Below, piece by piece: positions 7,738-16,107 of a stretch of 64,000 nucleotides of DNA; within the stretch, counting starts at the first letter, position 1; every line of letters starts with the position of its first letter. The stretch lies in the NCBI GenBank assembly GCA_964512675.1, contig CAZEJR010000007.1, positions 37,717 to 101,716 on the forward strand, given 5' to 3'. A model generated the notes under the pieces. That model saw only the letters and a list, made by a program, of their open reading frames with translations. It ran no database searches and had not been told where the DNA came from. The stretch comes from A07HB70 sp964512675 (GTDB lineage Archaea; Halobacteriota; Halobacteria; Halobacteriales; Haloferacaceae). The translations under genes were made by a program, and so were the position numbers.

Positions 7738-8695
7738 ACTTCGACTCGTACCCCCGTGGGGTCACCATCCGGTCGTCCCAGACGTACGTCTCCTCGTTCC
7801 CGACGACGAGGGTGGTCGTCATGTCTATCAGGTCGGTCTCGCCGAGCGCCTCGAGGTCGCCGAGCTCGACGATCTCGACCCGCTCGTCCTCGCGGCCGGC
7901 GCCGTGGACCACCCCGACCGGCGTATCCGGCGCACGGTGGTCGAGGAGTATCTCGCAGCACCGCTGGAAGTTCTCGCGGCGCTTGCGGCTCCACGGGTTG
8001 TACACCGCGATCGTGAACCCCTCGCCCGCGACGGCGTGGAGGCGTGACTCGATCTCCGCCATCGGCGTCAGGTGGTCCGACAGCGATATCGACACCGAGT
8101 CGTTTACAAGCGGCGCGCCGAGGCGCGCGCCACAGGACTGTGCGGCCGGGACACCCGGCACCACCTCGAAGTCGAGCGCCGAGGCCGTCGCGCCCTTCGA
8201 CTCGACGATCTCGAGAGCCAGCCCCGCCAGCGCGTAGACGTTCGGGTCGCCGCTCCCGACGATCGCGACGTCGTGGCCCGCCAGCGCCCGGTCGACCGAC
8301 TCCTCTGTGCGGGAGACCTCGCCACACATCGGCGTGTCGTATATCTCCTCGGCAGACTCCCTCACCTCGTCGGGCAGGAGCTCGACGTACGTCGTGTAGC
8401 CGACGATGTGGTCAGCCGCCAACAGCGCGGCCCGCGCCCGCGCGGTCATCCCTTCCGGCTGGCCGGGCCCGAGACCGACCGCCACGAGACGGCCGGGGTC
8501 GGCGTCGAAGTCGTCGGCAGCCGAGCCGACGCGCTCGTCGGTCGCGGCGCGCTTCGCTCCCGCGCCGCCGTCGGCCGACGCGGTCTCGCTCCCTCCGCCA
8601 CACGCGCTCGACGACGTGTCGTCTGTCTCGGTCGCGCCGCAGGTCGTCTCCGTCCCGGTTCCGCTGCCGTCGTCCGTCGTGTCCTCAGTGCTCAT
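7727..8695 (-). CDS. cbiH: Precorrin-3B C17-methyltransferase CbiH (copy 2)
   Basis: 322 aa. A low-complexity Ser/Thr/Asp/Cys N-terminus of about 65 residues precedes a tetrapyrrole (SAM-dependent) methylase domain: GRLVAVGLGPGQPEGMT, then IVGYTTYVELL, the GSGDPNVYALAGLALE loop, EVVPGVPAAQSCGARLGAP and SLSDHLTP. These are CbiH/CobJ signatures for C-17 methylation with ring contraction. The N-terminal extension contains two isolated Cys. It lies 1 bp after the end of the other cbiH gene. Two CbiH paralogues in tandem are usual in haloarchaeal clusters; which one contracts the ring cannot be told here. Confidence 0.9.
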   Translation of the reverse strand: MSTEDTTDDGSGTGTETTCGATETDDTSSSACGGGSETASADGGAGAKRAATDERVGSAADDFDADPGRLVAVGLGPGQPEGMTARARAALLAADHIVGYTTYVELLPDEVRESAEEIYDTPMCGEVSRTEESVDRALAGHDVAIVGSGDPNVYALAGLALEIVESKGATASALDFEVVPGVPAAQSCGARLGAPLVNDSVSISLSDHLTPMAEIESRLHAVAGEGFTIAVYNPWSRKRRENFQRCCEILLDHRAPDTPVGVVHGAGREDERVEIVELGDLEALGETDLIDMTTTLVVGNEETYVWDDRMVTPRGYESKYDY

Positions 8696-8696
8696 C

Positions 8697-9560
8697 TCAG
8701 AAGTCCTCCACGTCACGCCCGCCGCGCGGGGTGACGAGATGCTCGCCGTGGTCGTTCTCCCAGACTGTCGTCTCGTCGGTGCCGATCAGGATGGAGGCCC
8801 CCATCCCGCCGACCTCGTCGCCGTGGTCGGTCGCGTCGCCGAGCGTGGTGATCGTCTGTGTCTCGTCCTCGAGGTTCCGCCCCGCCGCGCCCCGTTCGGC
8901 GTCGTTGAAGATACCGACCGGCACGTCGTCGGCGCGTTCCTCGCGGACGACCTCGATCGCGCGCTCGTAGTCGCGCCAGCAGTTGTACAGAACGATCACG
9001 AAGCCGCTGATCGCCGCCGCACGGAGCTTCTCCGCTATCTCGTCCCAGCCCCGCCACTTGTCCGACAGCGAGACCGTACAGAAGTCGTTCGACAGCGGCG
9101 CGCCGAGGTTCGCCGCGCCGCCGAGCGCCGCCGTGACACCTGGCACCACCTCGATCGGGACGTCGTAGGCCTCCTCGGCCTCGGCCATCGTGTAGAGCAG
9201 GTCGCTCTTCCCGTAGACGTTCGGGTCGCCGCCCGAGACGTGGGCGACAGACTGGCCGTCCCGGACGCGCTCGAAGGCCTCGCGCGCGAGTTCGACCTGT
9301 CGGCCCATCGACGACCGGACCAGCTCCTGCTGGCTGCCGTCCGGACGGGTGAGGCGTGTTCCCTCCTCTGTCGCCGTCCCGCCGTCCGTCGCCGGCTCCG
9401 GCGGGAGCGTCCCGTCGGCCCGGAGGAACTCCTGGTAGAGGTTCGAGGCGATCACGCAGTCGGCGGTCGCGACCACGTCTCGCGCCCGCTGTGTCATCGC
9501 GTGGGGCAGCCCCGGTCCGATCCCGACGACGTAGAGCGTCCCGAGGTCGTCGTCGCTCAT
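8697..9560 (-). CDS. cbiH: Precorrin-3B C17-methyltransferase CbiH (copy 1)
   Basis: 287 aa with the tetrapyrrole methylase domain starting at once: LGTLYVVGIGPGLPHAMTQ. The family motifs VIASNLYQEFL, SGGDPNVYGKSDLL and PGVTAALGGAANLGAPLS follow. An insertion rich in Pro/Glu/Gly/Thr (about residues 48-75) separates the first helix pair from the GDPNVYG loop. It overlaps cbiG by 4 bp. Its divergence from the neighbouring copy, including the missing Cys/Ser-rich N-terminus and the different motif after PGV, suggests an old duplication with split function. Confidence 0.9.
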   Translation of the reverse strand: MSDDDLGTLYVVGIGPGLPHAMTQRARDVVATADCVIASNLYQEFLRADGTLPPEPATDGGTATEEGTRLTRPDGSQQELVRSSMGRQVELAREAFERVRDGQSVAHVSGGDPNVYGKSDLLYTMAEAEEAYDVPIEVVPGVTAALGGAANLGAPLSNDFCTVSLSDKWRGWDEIAEKLRAAAISGFVIVLYNCWRDYERAIEVVREERADDVPVGIFNDAERGAAGRNLEDETQTITTLGDATDHGDEVGGMGASILIGTDETTVWENDHGEHLVTPRGGRDVEDF

Positions 9561-10531
9561 CGCCCCACCGCCACGGTGACGGCGTCGTCGACCCGCTCTT
9601 TCTCGCGCGCGAGGTCGTGGTCGCGGCCGCCGGCGACCGCCGACGCCTCCGCGATCCCCGGCCAGCCGATGAGCTCCTTCGACCGCGAGGGGCTCGGCCC
9701 CTCGAACCGCTCCAGGGTCTCCTTCTCGAACAGAACGACGCCGACGCCGAACCGCTCGGCGGCCTCGTACAGCCCCGACTCGCCCTCCTTGCGTGTCCCG
9801 GTCGCGACGAACTCGACGTCCGAGCGGTCACGGCCGAGGTCGGCGAGCGCGGCGTCCCACGCCGCGACGACCTGGTCGGCGTCGACGCCGGAGACCGTCC
9901 CCGTGCCGAGGACGACGCCGTCGTCGGCGTTTCGCTGCAGGACGGTGACGTCGTCGCCGACCAGCACCGCTCGCGGGCCGTCGAGGCGCGCGACCGGGCC
10001 GAGGTCGTCGTCCAGCACCGCGAGGTTGGTCGCGACCGTCGAGTCGCCGTTTACCACGTGCGTATCGAGCGCCTTCGCGCGGCTCTCGACGCCCTGTTTC
10101 CCGGCGGCCTCGCTCGCCGTCGTCATCGCCGGCACCGCGCCCATCCCGGCGAGGTCGTCCGCGACCTGGTTCGCGCCGTGGTGGCCGCCGGTGAGCGGTA
10201 TCGCCCACGTCAGCTCCTCGTCGACGACGACGACCGCCGGGTCGTCCCACTTGTCGTCGAGCAGAGGGGCGGTCTTCCGCATCGCGATCCCCGAGGCCAT
10301 CAGGCCGACGAAGCAGTCGTACTCGCCCCAGTGTTCGGCGAACACCCCGTCGTGGTACTCCAGGACGTCGATCCGGTCGTACCGGTCGCCGATCCCGTCG
10401 ACGATCTCCGCTGCGGTGTCGAGCTTCCGCTCGAAGCTGATCACCGCGATCTCCTCGGCCGTCTCGCCGTCCGAGTCGGCGGTCGAACAGCCGTGCGATC
10501 CACCGTCGTCCGCGTCTGTGTCGGTGCTCAT
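9557..10531 (-). CDS. cbiG: Cobalt-precorrin-5A hydrolase CbiG
   Basis: 324 aa. It opens the delta-lactone of cobalt-precorrin-5A, releasing acetaldehyde. The N-terminal domain has IAVISFERKLDTAA, CFVGLMASGIAMRKTAPLL and the conserved VDEELTWAIPLTGGHHGAN block. The C-terminal domain has FVATGTRKEGESGLYEAAE and SRSKELIGWPGIAEASA, as in CbiG. A 25-residue acidic, Cys/His-containing N-terminal extension (GGSHGCSTADSD) resembles the one on cbiH copy 2. It overlaps cbiH by 4 bp and lies 1 bp from cbiF, so the operon is tightly coupled. Confidence 0.92.
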   Translation of the reverse strand: MSTDTDADDGGSHGCSTADSDGETAEEIAVISFERKLDTAAEIVDGIGDRYDRIDVLEYHDGVFAEHWGEYDCFVGLMASGIAMRKTAPLLDDKWDDPAVVVVDEELTWAIPLTGGHHGANQVADDLAGMGAVPAMTTASEAAGKQGVESRAKALDTHVVNGDSTVATNLAVLDDDLGPVARLDGPRAVLVGDDVTVLQRNADDGVVLGTGTVSGVDADQVVAAWDAALADLGRDRSDVEFVATGTRKEGESGLYEAAERFGVGVVLFEKETLERFEGPSPSRSKELIGWPGIAEASAVAGGRDHDLAREKERVDDAVTVAVGR

Positions 10532-10532
10532 C

Positions 10533-11426
10533 TCAGTCGTCTGCCTCCGTCTGCCGCGTCTCGCCGCCCGCGCCGTCGCCAGCGTCGTCCGTCTCGTCCT
10601 CGCCCCGGTTCGCCCAGCCGTCGTAGAGGTACGACCGCTCGTAGCCGGCCCGCCGGACCGCGTCGCCGATGACGACCATCGCAGAGGCGCGGTAGCCGGC
10701 TGCCTCGACCCGGTCTCCGACGGTGGCGATCGTCCCCTCGATCACGTCCTCGTCGGGCCACGAGGCGTGGTAGACGACCGCGACCGGCGTCTCCGGGTCG
10801 TGGCCGTCCGCGAGCAGGCGGTCCATCGTCTCCGCCACCGCGTGGGTGCCGAGGTAGATACAGGTCGTCACGTCGCCCATCTCGACGAACTCGCCGATAT
10901 GGTCGTCCTCCGCGTCGAGCGTCTTGCCCTGCGGGCGGGTGAACGCGACGTGGTTCGCGACGCCGTTGAGCGTCAGCTGGGTCCGGAGGGTGGCGCTCGC
11001 GGCGAACGCGCTGGTCACGCCCGGGACGATGTACGTCGGGACGCCCTCTGCCTCGAGCGCGTCCATCTGCTCCAGCGCCGCGCCGTACACTGCGGGGTCG
11101 CCGCTGTGGAGCCTGACGACGGTGCGTCCGTCCTCGTATGCGTCGCGCATCAGCGGGACTAGCTCCTCGAGGTCCTTGCCGATGCTCGACACCCGTTCGG
11201 CGTCGGCACAGAACCGGTCGAGCAGGTCGGAGTTGACGAGCGATCCGGCGTGGACGACGAGGTCGGCGGCCTCGACGAGTTCGCGCCCCCGGACGGTCAG
11301 CAGGCCGGGGTCGCCGGGGCCCGCGCCGACGAACGGCACCCCCTCGCCCTCGCCGGCTGTCCGGTCGTGGACGCGCGCGTCGCGCTCGCCCGCCGTCGCG
11401 TCGATAGCCGCCTGTGGGTCGGTCAC
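10533..11426 (-). CDS. cbiF: Cobalt-precorrin-4 C11-methyltransferase CbiF
   Basis: 297 aa. SAM-dependent tetrapyrrole methylase with VPFVGAGPGDPGLLTVRG, LVVHAGSLVNSDLL, VVRLHSGDPAVYGAALEQM, YIVPGVTSAFAASA and FTRPQGKT. The HAGSLVN element and the SGDPAVYGA loop identify CbiF/CobM rather than CbiH. A charged, low-complexity tail (DDAGDGAGGETRQ) ends the protein. The GTG start overlaps cbiL by 4 bp; more upstream in-frame codons exist but fall inside cbiL. It methylates C-11 before the CbiG step, matching its place next to cbiG. Confidence 0.92.
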   Translation of the reverse strand: MTDPQAAIDATAGERDARVHDRTAGEGEGVPFVGAGPGDPGLLTVRGRELVEAADLVVHAGSLVNSDLLDRFCADAERVSSIGKDLEELVPLMRDAYEDGRTVVRLHSGDPAVYGAALEQMDALEAEGVPTYIVPGVTSAFAASATLRTQLTLNGVANHVAFTRPQGKTLDAEDDHIGEFVEMGDVTTCIYLGTHAVAETMDRLLADGHDPETPVAVVYHASWPDEDVIEGTIATVGDRVEAAGYRASAMVVIGDAVRRAGYERSYLYDGWANRGEDETDDAGDGAGGETRQTEADD

Positions 11427-12193
11427 GGCTGTCCCACCTCGTCGCCGGCGGAGGCGGCGGTCGCGCGCTCCTCGCGAACCCTGTCGTCCCGACGACCGCC
11501 GTCGGTCGCCGCCGCCTCGAACGCCGCCGTCGCCGGCGTCGGCGCGGCGCCGCGCTCGGCGTACGCGAGCGTGTAGTAGTCGCGTTCGTCGACCTCGTCG
11601 GGGTCGTCGGTGACCACCGTCTCGCCCTGCTCCATGTACAGCCGGCGGCCGTAGGTCACGCTGTAGCCCGCGTCGGTCAGCCCCTCGTGGGTCGCCGGCG
11701 CGTCGGTCACTTTGAACAGCACCAGCCGGTCCGGCCCGACCGGGGCCGCTCCGCCGGCGGCCTCGCGGAGCGCGATCCCCGCTCCGGCCTCGACTTCGAC
11801 GCCGAGCGCCGTCGTGAACGCCGTCACCGCGCTCACGCCCGGCACCGTCTCGACGTCGACCGCCGGGTGGAACGCGTCGAGTGTCCGTCGCAGGTGGCCG
11901 AACGTCGAGTAGACGTTCGGGTCCCCGAGCGTGACGAACGCGACGGTCCCCTCGCACGCCCGGGGTGCGACCGCGTCCGCGGCCCGCCGCCACGCCCGCC
12001 GAAGCTCGTCCTCGTCGCTCGTCATCGGGAACTCGAGGTCGCCGATTCGCTCCGCCGGGACGTGCTCGCGCGCGACCGACCGCGAGAGCCGGCCGGGCGA
12101 GAACACCACGTCGGCCCGGTCGAGCACCCCCCGCCCCCGGACGGTCACGAGGTCCGGGTCGCCGGGACCGAGCCCGACGCCGTAGAGGGTCAC
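11423..12193 (-). CDS. cbiL: Cobalt-factor II C20-methyltransferase CbiL
   Basis: 256 aa. It starts at GTG with VTLYGVGLGPGDPDLVTV, the usual CbiL opening, then VVFSPGRLSRSVARE, VAFVTLGDPNVYSTFGHL and VETVPGVSAVTAFTTALG. The TLGDPNVYSTFGHL loop is characteristic of C-20 methylases. A variable C-terminal Ala/Thr-rich tail follows DYYTLAYAERG. Both ends overlap neighbours by 4 bp (cbiT upstream, cbiF downstream). The start was fixed by the family N-terminus; the longer open frame upstream is noise over cbiT. Confidence 0.92.
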   Translation of the reverse strand: MTLYGVGLGPGDPDLVTVRGRGVLDRADVVFSPGRLSRSVAREHVPAERIGDLEFPMTSDEDELRRAWRRAADAVAPRACEGTVAFVTLGDPNVYSTFGHLRRTLDAFHPAVDVETVPGVSAVTAFTTALGVEVEAGAGIALREAAGGAAPVGPDRLVLFKVTDAPATHEGLTDAGYSVTYGRRLYMEQGETVVTDDPDEVDERDYYTLAYAERGAAPTPATAAFEAAATDGGRRDDRVREERATAASAGDEVGQP

Positions 12194-12732
12194 ACCGCCC
12201 CCCCGACGACCATGTAGACCGGGTTGTCGGCGTCGAAGCTCGTCGCGCCGGCGAGGTCGTAGCCGTGGCTCACCTGGAACTGGACCACCTCGTCGAGGAG
12301 GCCGCGGTCGCGGAACGCCTCGACCGCCCGCCCGGCCACCTCCAGCCGCGCGACGTTCATCACGACCCGGTCGACCGCCGTCTCGGCGGCGTGGTCGAGG
12401 ACGGCCTCGTAGTTTCGGCTCCCGCCGAGAAAGAGCACGTCCGCGTCTGTCGGGAGTCCGTCCGGAGCCTCCGCGACGCGGACCTCGACGTTCGCGCCGG
12501 CGTCGTTCGCGGCGAGGTTCTGTCGGGTCGTCTCTGCGCGTCCGGGCTTCCGTTCGAGCGCCGTCACCCGGCCGGCGTGCCGGGCCACCTCGACGGTCAC
12601 CGCGCCGGTACAGGAGCCGACCTCGACGACGTGGTCGTCCGGTCCGGGCGCGAGCTTGCCGACGAGGACCGACCGCACCTCCGCCTTCGTCGGGCCAGCC
12701 TTCGCGTCGTTCGGGAGCGTCACCTGTGACAT
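12190..12732 (-). CDS. cbiT: Cobalt-precorrin-6B C15-methyltransferase (decarboxylating) CbiT
   Basis: 180 aa Rossmann methyltransferase and first gene of the long cbi operon. It has the family opening LPNDAKAGPTKAEVRS and the SAM motif VVEVGSCTGAVTVEVA near residue 38; LFLGGSRNYEAVLDHA is also CbiT-like. It methylates C-15 and decarboxylates the C-12 acetate. The start ATG 12732 (MSQVTLPND) was preferred to an in-frame TTG 33 bases upstream because the latter lies in the AT-rich promoter. CbiE, CbiC, CbiD and CbiJ are not in the window. Confidence 0.92.
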   Translation of the reverse strand: MSQVTLPNDAKAGPTKAEVRSVLVGKLAPGPDDHVVEVGSCTGAVTVEVARHAGRVTALERKPGRAETTRQNLAANDAGANVEVRVAEAPDGLPTDADVLFLGGSRNYEAVLDHAAETAVDRVVMNVARLEVAGRAVEAFRDRGLLDEVVQFQVSHGYDLAGATSFDADNPVYMVVGGAV

Positions 12733-12880
12733 CGCGTCGAACAACTCCCGTGGGAGGGAAAACAATTTGGGTTGTGTTTAGACAAAAAAGGTTGATAGAA
12801 AGCCCGGAGGCGCGCCGCCACCGCGGTCTACTCCGAGGCGAGTCCAAACCTACTTGTGTCGCCCGCGCTGAATACGGTCG
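12733..12880. promoter_or_regulatory. Divergent control region between cbiT and the winged-helix gene
   Basis: AT-rich compared with its surroundings at 12758-12800. Read toward cbiT it contains a TTGTC-n6-ACAAC-like element (12771-12786 on the plus strand reads gttgtgtttagacaaa) followed by the 10-mer CAACCCAAAT. The first element resembles the dyad before cbtB and the second recurs before the ZIP transporter at 27.8 kb. These are candidate operators for coordinated cobalt/B12 control. Confidence 0.4.
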
Positions 12881-13687
12881 ATGACAGCGGCGGACGGCGA
12901 GGAGACGAGCGTCCTGCGGAGCAAGCGCAACGCGACGCGCTACCAGATCCTCGTCGAGATCGCGGAGCGCCAGCCGGCGGTGAGCCAGCGCGAGGTGGCG
13001 GAGGCAATCGGCGTCACCGCACAGGCCGTCAGCGAGTACACGCGCGGCCTCGTCGACGACGGCTACGTCGAGAAACACGGTCGGGGTCGGTACGAGGTGA
13101 CGAAGGAGGGCGTCGACTGGCTCATCTCACAGACGGAGGCACTCCGGGCGCTCGTCGACCACGTCACCGCGGACGTGATCGAACAGGTCGAGGTCGACGC
13201 CGCGCTGGCGACGGACGCGGTCGCCGAGGGCCAGACCGTCTCGCTGACGATGCGCGACGGCGTCCTGCGGGCGATGGCGGGCGACACCGGCGGCGCCACC
13301 GCGGTCGCGGTGACCGACGCCGACCCGGGACAGGACGTCGGGGTGACGAACTTCGACGGCGTCGTCGACTACGACCTGGGGCACGTCACCGTCGTCGCCG
13401 TCCCCTCCGTTCGGGAGGGCGGGAGCCGTGCGGTCGACCCCGACCGTGTCGCCGCCCTCGCGGCCGACCACGACCTCGTCGCCGCTGCGGGCGCCGAGGC
13501 GCTCGCCGTCTGTGCTCGCGCGGGACTGGACCCGGATCTCCGGTTCGGCACGAGCGACGCCGTTCCCGAGGCGGCGATGAAGGGGCTGGACGTCATCGCG
13601 TGCTGTGCGGCGGGACGGCTCTCCACACACACCGACGCGCTCCGCGACGCCTCGGTCAGCTACGAGATGGTCGAGGCCGACGACTGA
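12881..13687 (+). CDS. Winged-helix transcriptional regulator divergent from the cbi operon
   Basis: 268 aa. The N-terminal HTH (residues about 20-75) reads RYQILVEIAERQPAVSQREV then VTAQAVSEYTRGLVDDGYVE, with a wing HGRGRYEVTKEGVDWL: a MarR/IclR-style winged helix. A coiled linker follows (ALRALVDHVTADVIEQVEVD). The C-terminal half alternates strands and helices and contains CARAGLDPDLRFGTS and CCAAGR, and looks like a ligand or sensor domain. It is divergent from cbiT with 148 bp between starts, so it may control the operon, but this family is widespread in haloarchaea and the link is only positional. Confidence 0.75.
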   Translation: MTAADGEETSVLRSKRNATRYQILVEIAERQPAVSQREVAEAIGVTAQAVSEYTRGLVDDGYVEKHGRGRYEVTKEGVDWLISQTEALRALVDHVTADVIEQVEVDAALATDAVAEGQTVSLTMRDGVLRAMAGDTGGATAVAVTDADPGQDVGVTNFDGVVDYDLGHVTVVAVPSVREGGSRAVDPDRVAALAADHDLVAAAGAEALAVCARAGLDPDLRFGTSDAVPEAAMKGLDVIACCAAGRLSTHTDALRDASVSYEMVEADD

Positions 13688-14882
13688 GCCGGTCGGCTCC
13701 GTCGGCCCGCACGTCGGCCCTCGGCGGCACCACCGTCGGGTCGTAGCCCGCGAACGTCCAGGCGAAGCGCCGGTCGGACTGCCGCGGGCCGATCAGCGTG
13801 TACTCGACGACGAGACCGACGACGAACCCGTCTGGTCGGACGTGCGCCACGACGCGGTAGGACGTGACCGCCGCCGTCTCCGTCTGCGGGACGCCCGTCC
13901 CGACGACACGGTAGACCGCCTGTCCGTCGCGCTCGACGGGACCGTAGACGGCTGTCTCCGGCGTCGCCAGGGCGTCCCAGACGCCCTCGGCGCCGACCGT
14001 CTCCGGGCGAACCGTCGTCGGTCCCGTCTGGTTCCGGTCGAGCCGCGCGGCTGTCGGCGTGCCGTTTCGCTCCGCGGCGACCCACCGTCCCGACTCGTCG
14101 CCGTACACCGTCGCCTGGCGCGTCCGGCCCTCGCCCTCTGTGGTCACGACCGCGCGGTAGCGGTCGCCCTCGACGTGGAGCGTGACGTTCTCCCGCAGGA
14201 CGTCGTCGTCGGACGCCGTGCGCTCGCGTGTCACCCGGACGACGTAGCTCTCCGACCTCGCGCGTTCGTGTGCGTCGGCGAGCGCAGAGAGGTCGACCAC
14301 GCCCGCCGGGCCGAGTCCCGGGACCTCGGCCACCTCCGACGGCGACGGCGGCGAGACCGTGTCGCGCGCCGTGGGCGTCGCTACGGGCGCCCCGGCGGTC
14401 TCGGTGGTCCCGATCGGTCCCCGCCCGTCCGCCGGCGCGCGGTCGAACGCCCCGCCGCCGGTCGCGCCCACGGCCATCCCGACGAGGAGGAGGAGGAGAG
14501 CAACGAGCGCCGGCGTCGCGGTCTCTGCCGTCCGCCGCCGAACCCGGTCGGCGAGCGGCGGGCGGAGGTCGTCGAGCGGCGCGCCGAGGTGTCGCTCTGC
14601 GACCCGGTCGGCGTCGCCGCGGGCCAGCCCGTACCGCAACAGGTCACACAGGGCGGCGGCGTCGAGGGTCCGGTCGGCGGTGGGGTCGTCGACGGTCGAC
14701 AGCCGGCGTTTCTCGCCCGCCCGCGCGACCCTGACGGTCGTCCGCGTCCGCGTCACCGCGTCGCCACGGGCCGCGAGACAGTCCGCGAGGAGCGCGGCCC
14801 GGTCCTCGGCGTCGAGCCGACGGACACGCGTGAGGACCGCCCGAGACTCCGACACACCGGCAGTTCCGGGCTCCGGGGTCAT
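13656..14882 (-). CDS. Membrane-anchored paralogue A: REase-like N-terminus, one TM helix, DUF7537-like exodomain
   Basis: 408 aa. Residues 12-115 form a soluble domain (LTRVRRLDAEDRAALLADCL, then RLSTVDDPTADRTLDAA and VAERHLGAPLDDLRPPL) resembling Mrr-type endonuclease folds with worn catalytic residues. One membrane helix spans about 122-141. A Thr/Pro linker leads to an extracytoplasmic domain (about 190-390) that begins LSALADAHERARSESYVV, the opening seen in haloarchaeal DUF7537 exported proteins. It lies 3 bp after its paralogue at 14886-16037 and overlaps the convergent regulator by 32 bp. Family names are inferred; function is unknown. Confidence 0.7.
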   Translation of the reverse strand: MTPEPGTAGVSESRAVLTRVRRLDAEDRAALLADCLAARGDAVTRTRTTVRVARAGEKRRLSTVDDPTADRTLDAAALCDLLRYGLARGDADRVAERHLGAPLDDLRPPLADRVRRRTAETATPALVALLLLLVGMAVGATGGGAFDRAPADGRGPIGTTETAGAPVATPTARDTVSPPSPSEVAEVPGLGPAGVVDLSALADAHERARSESYVVRVTRERTASDDDVLRENVTLHVEGDRYRAVVTTEGEGRTRQATVYGDESGRWVAAERNGTPTAARLDRNQTGPTTVRPETVGAEGVWDALATPETAVYGPVERDGQAVYRVVGTGVPQTETAAVTSYRVVAHVRPDGFVVGLVVEYTLIGPRQSDRRFAWTFAGYDPTVVPPRADVRADGADRLSRRPRPSRS

Positions 14883-14885
14883 ATC

Positions 14886-16037
14886 CTACGGGGACGGACG
14901 GCGCGTCGGCGCCGTGTTCGTCCCGTTCGCGTCTGTCCAGTTCGGCGTCGTGACCGTCGGCGACTGCTCGCCGTACGTCCACTCGAACCGACGGCTGTCG
15001 CGCTCTGTCCCGGCGAGTTCGAACTCGACGACGAGGTGACCGACGAACCCGTCGGACGCGACGACCGCCTCGAACCGGTAGGCCTCGACTGCGGCTGGCA
15101 GTGTCGGCGGGGCCCCGCTCCCGACGACGCGGTAGCCCGTCCACCCCTCGTTCTCGACGACACCCACTACCCGTGTCTCGGGCGCGGAGAGCCAGTGGCG
15201 TACTCCTTCCGCACCGAGGTCGTCGGGGTCGACGCCCGCCGGCCCCGTGTCCGTCGGTCCGAGCGTCCGGGTCGTCGACAGCTCGTCGCTCACGATCAGC
15301 GCCCGGCGCGTCTGTCCGTCGCCGTACACCGTCGCCAGGTTAGTCACGCGCCCGTCGCGTTCGACCTCCACCTCGGCGCGGTAGCGGTCGCCGTCGGCCC
15401 GCACGTCGACCTCGCGGACGATCGCCTCGTCGCCCCACTCGAAGTCGACCCAGACGACGTATGCGTCCGGTCTGGCGCGCTCGTGGGCCGCGGCGAGCGC
15501 CGCGAGGTCGGTCACGCCGCCCGGCTCGAGTCCGGGCGCGGTGACCACACGCGTCGGCGCGAGCGCCGTCGCCGTGGGCGTCTGCGAGGCGGTCGGTGTC
15601 GTCGTCGGCTGGTCGCCCGGCTCCTCCTCGGTCCCGCCGACGAGACCGCCGGCTGCGCCGACGAGGACGACGGCGACGACGACCACCGCCGGCGTCGCGA
15701 GTGCCCGGGCGGTGCTCGCGGCCCGGCGTGCGAACGGCGGGCGGAGGTCGTCGAGCGGCGCGCCGAGGTGTCGCTCTGCGACCCGGTCGGCGTCCGCGCG
15801 GTCGACGCGGTAGAGCAGGGCCTCCCGGACTGCGGCGGCGTCGAGGGTCCGGTCGGCGGCGGGGTCGTCGACGGTCGACAGCAGACGCTCCTCGCCCGCC
15901 CGCGCGACCCTGACGGTCGGTCCGTCGCGCTCGACGTCGTGGCCCGCGGCGGCCCAGCAGTCGGCGACGACCGCGGCCCGACCAGCGGGGTCGAGCCGCC
16001 GGAGCCGCGCGAGGAGCGCCGAGCGGTCGGTGGACAC
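14886..16037 (-). CDS. Membrane-anchored paralogue B: same architecture as its neighbour
   Basis: 383 aa, GTG start. It has the same order of parts as the gene at 13656: N-terminal domain (LLARLRRLDPAGRAAVVADC, LLSTVDDPAADRTLDAAAV, VAERHLGAPLDDLRPPF), membrane helix about 112-132, Thr/Pro linker, exodomain opening LAALAAAHERARPDAYVV and closing around RRFEWTYGEQSPTV. The N-terminal parts of the two are nearly interchangeable while the exodomains differ more, so a tandem duplication diversified outside the cell. They form a two-gene operon. A third relative is at 56020-57273. Confidence 0.7.
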   Translation of the reverse strand: MSTDRSALLARLRRLDPAGRAAVVADCWAAAGHDVERDGPTVRVARAGEERLLSTVDDPAADRTLDAAAVREALLYRVDRADADRVAERHLGAPLDDLRPPFARRAASTARALATPAVVVVAVVLVGAAGGLVGGTEEEPGDQPTTTPTASQTPTATALAPTRVVTAPGLEPGGVTDLAALAAAHERARPDAYVVWVDFEWGDEAIVREVDVRADGDRYRAEVEVERDGRVTNLATVYGDGQTRRALIVSDELSTTRTLGPTDTGPAGVDPDDLGAEGVRHWLSAPETRVVGVVENEGWTGYRVVGSGAPPTLPAAVEAYRFEAVVASDGFVGHLVVEFELAGTERDSRRFEWTYGEQSPTVTTPNWTDANGTNTAPTRRPSP

Positions 16038-16107
16038 GGCGGACGTGTGGCGCGAAGCGGCATAACTCCAGCTCCCGGCCCGCCGTCGGATCCGGGCGAC
16101 CCGACGC

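Noticed and set aside
8406..11162. A plus-strand open frame of about 900 codons across cbiH, cbiG and cbiF
   Set aside because: It lies antisense to three clear methylase/hydrolase genes and has no family-like segments.
12733..12880. A cobalamin riboswitch before cbiT
   Set aside because: The untranslated region is too short and shows no B12-box-like structure.
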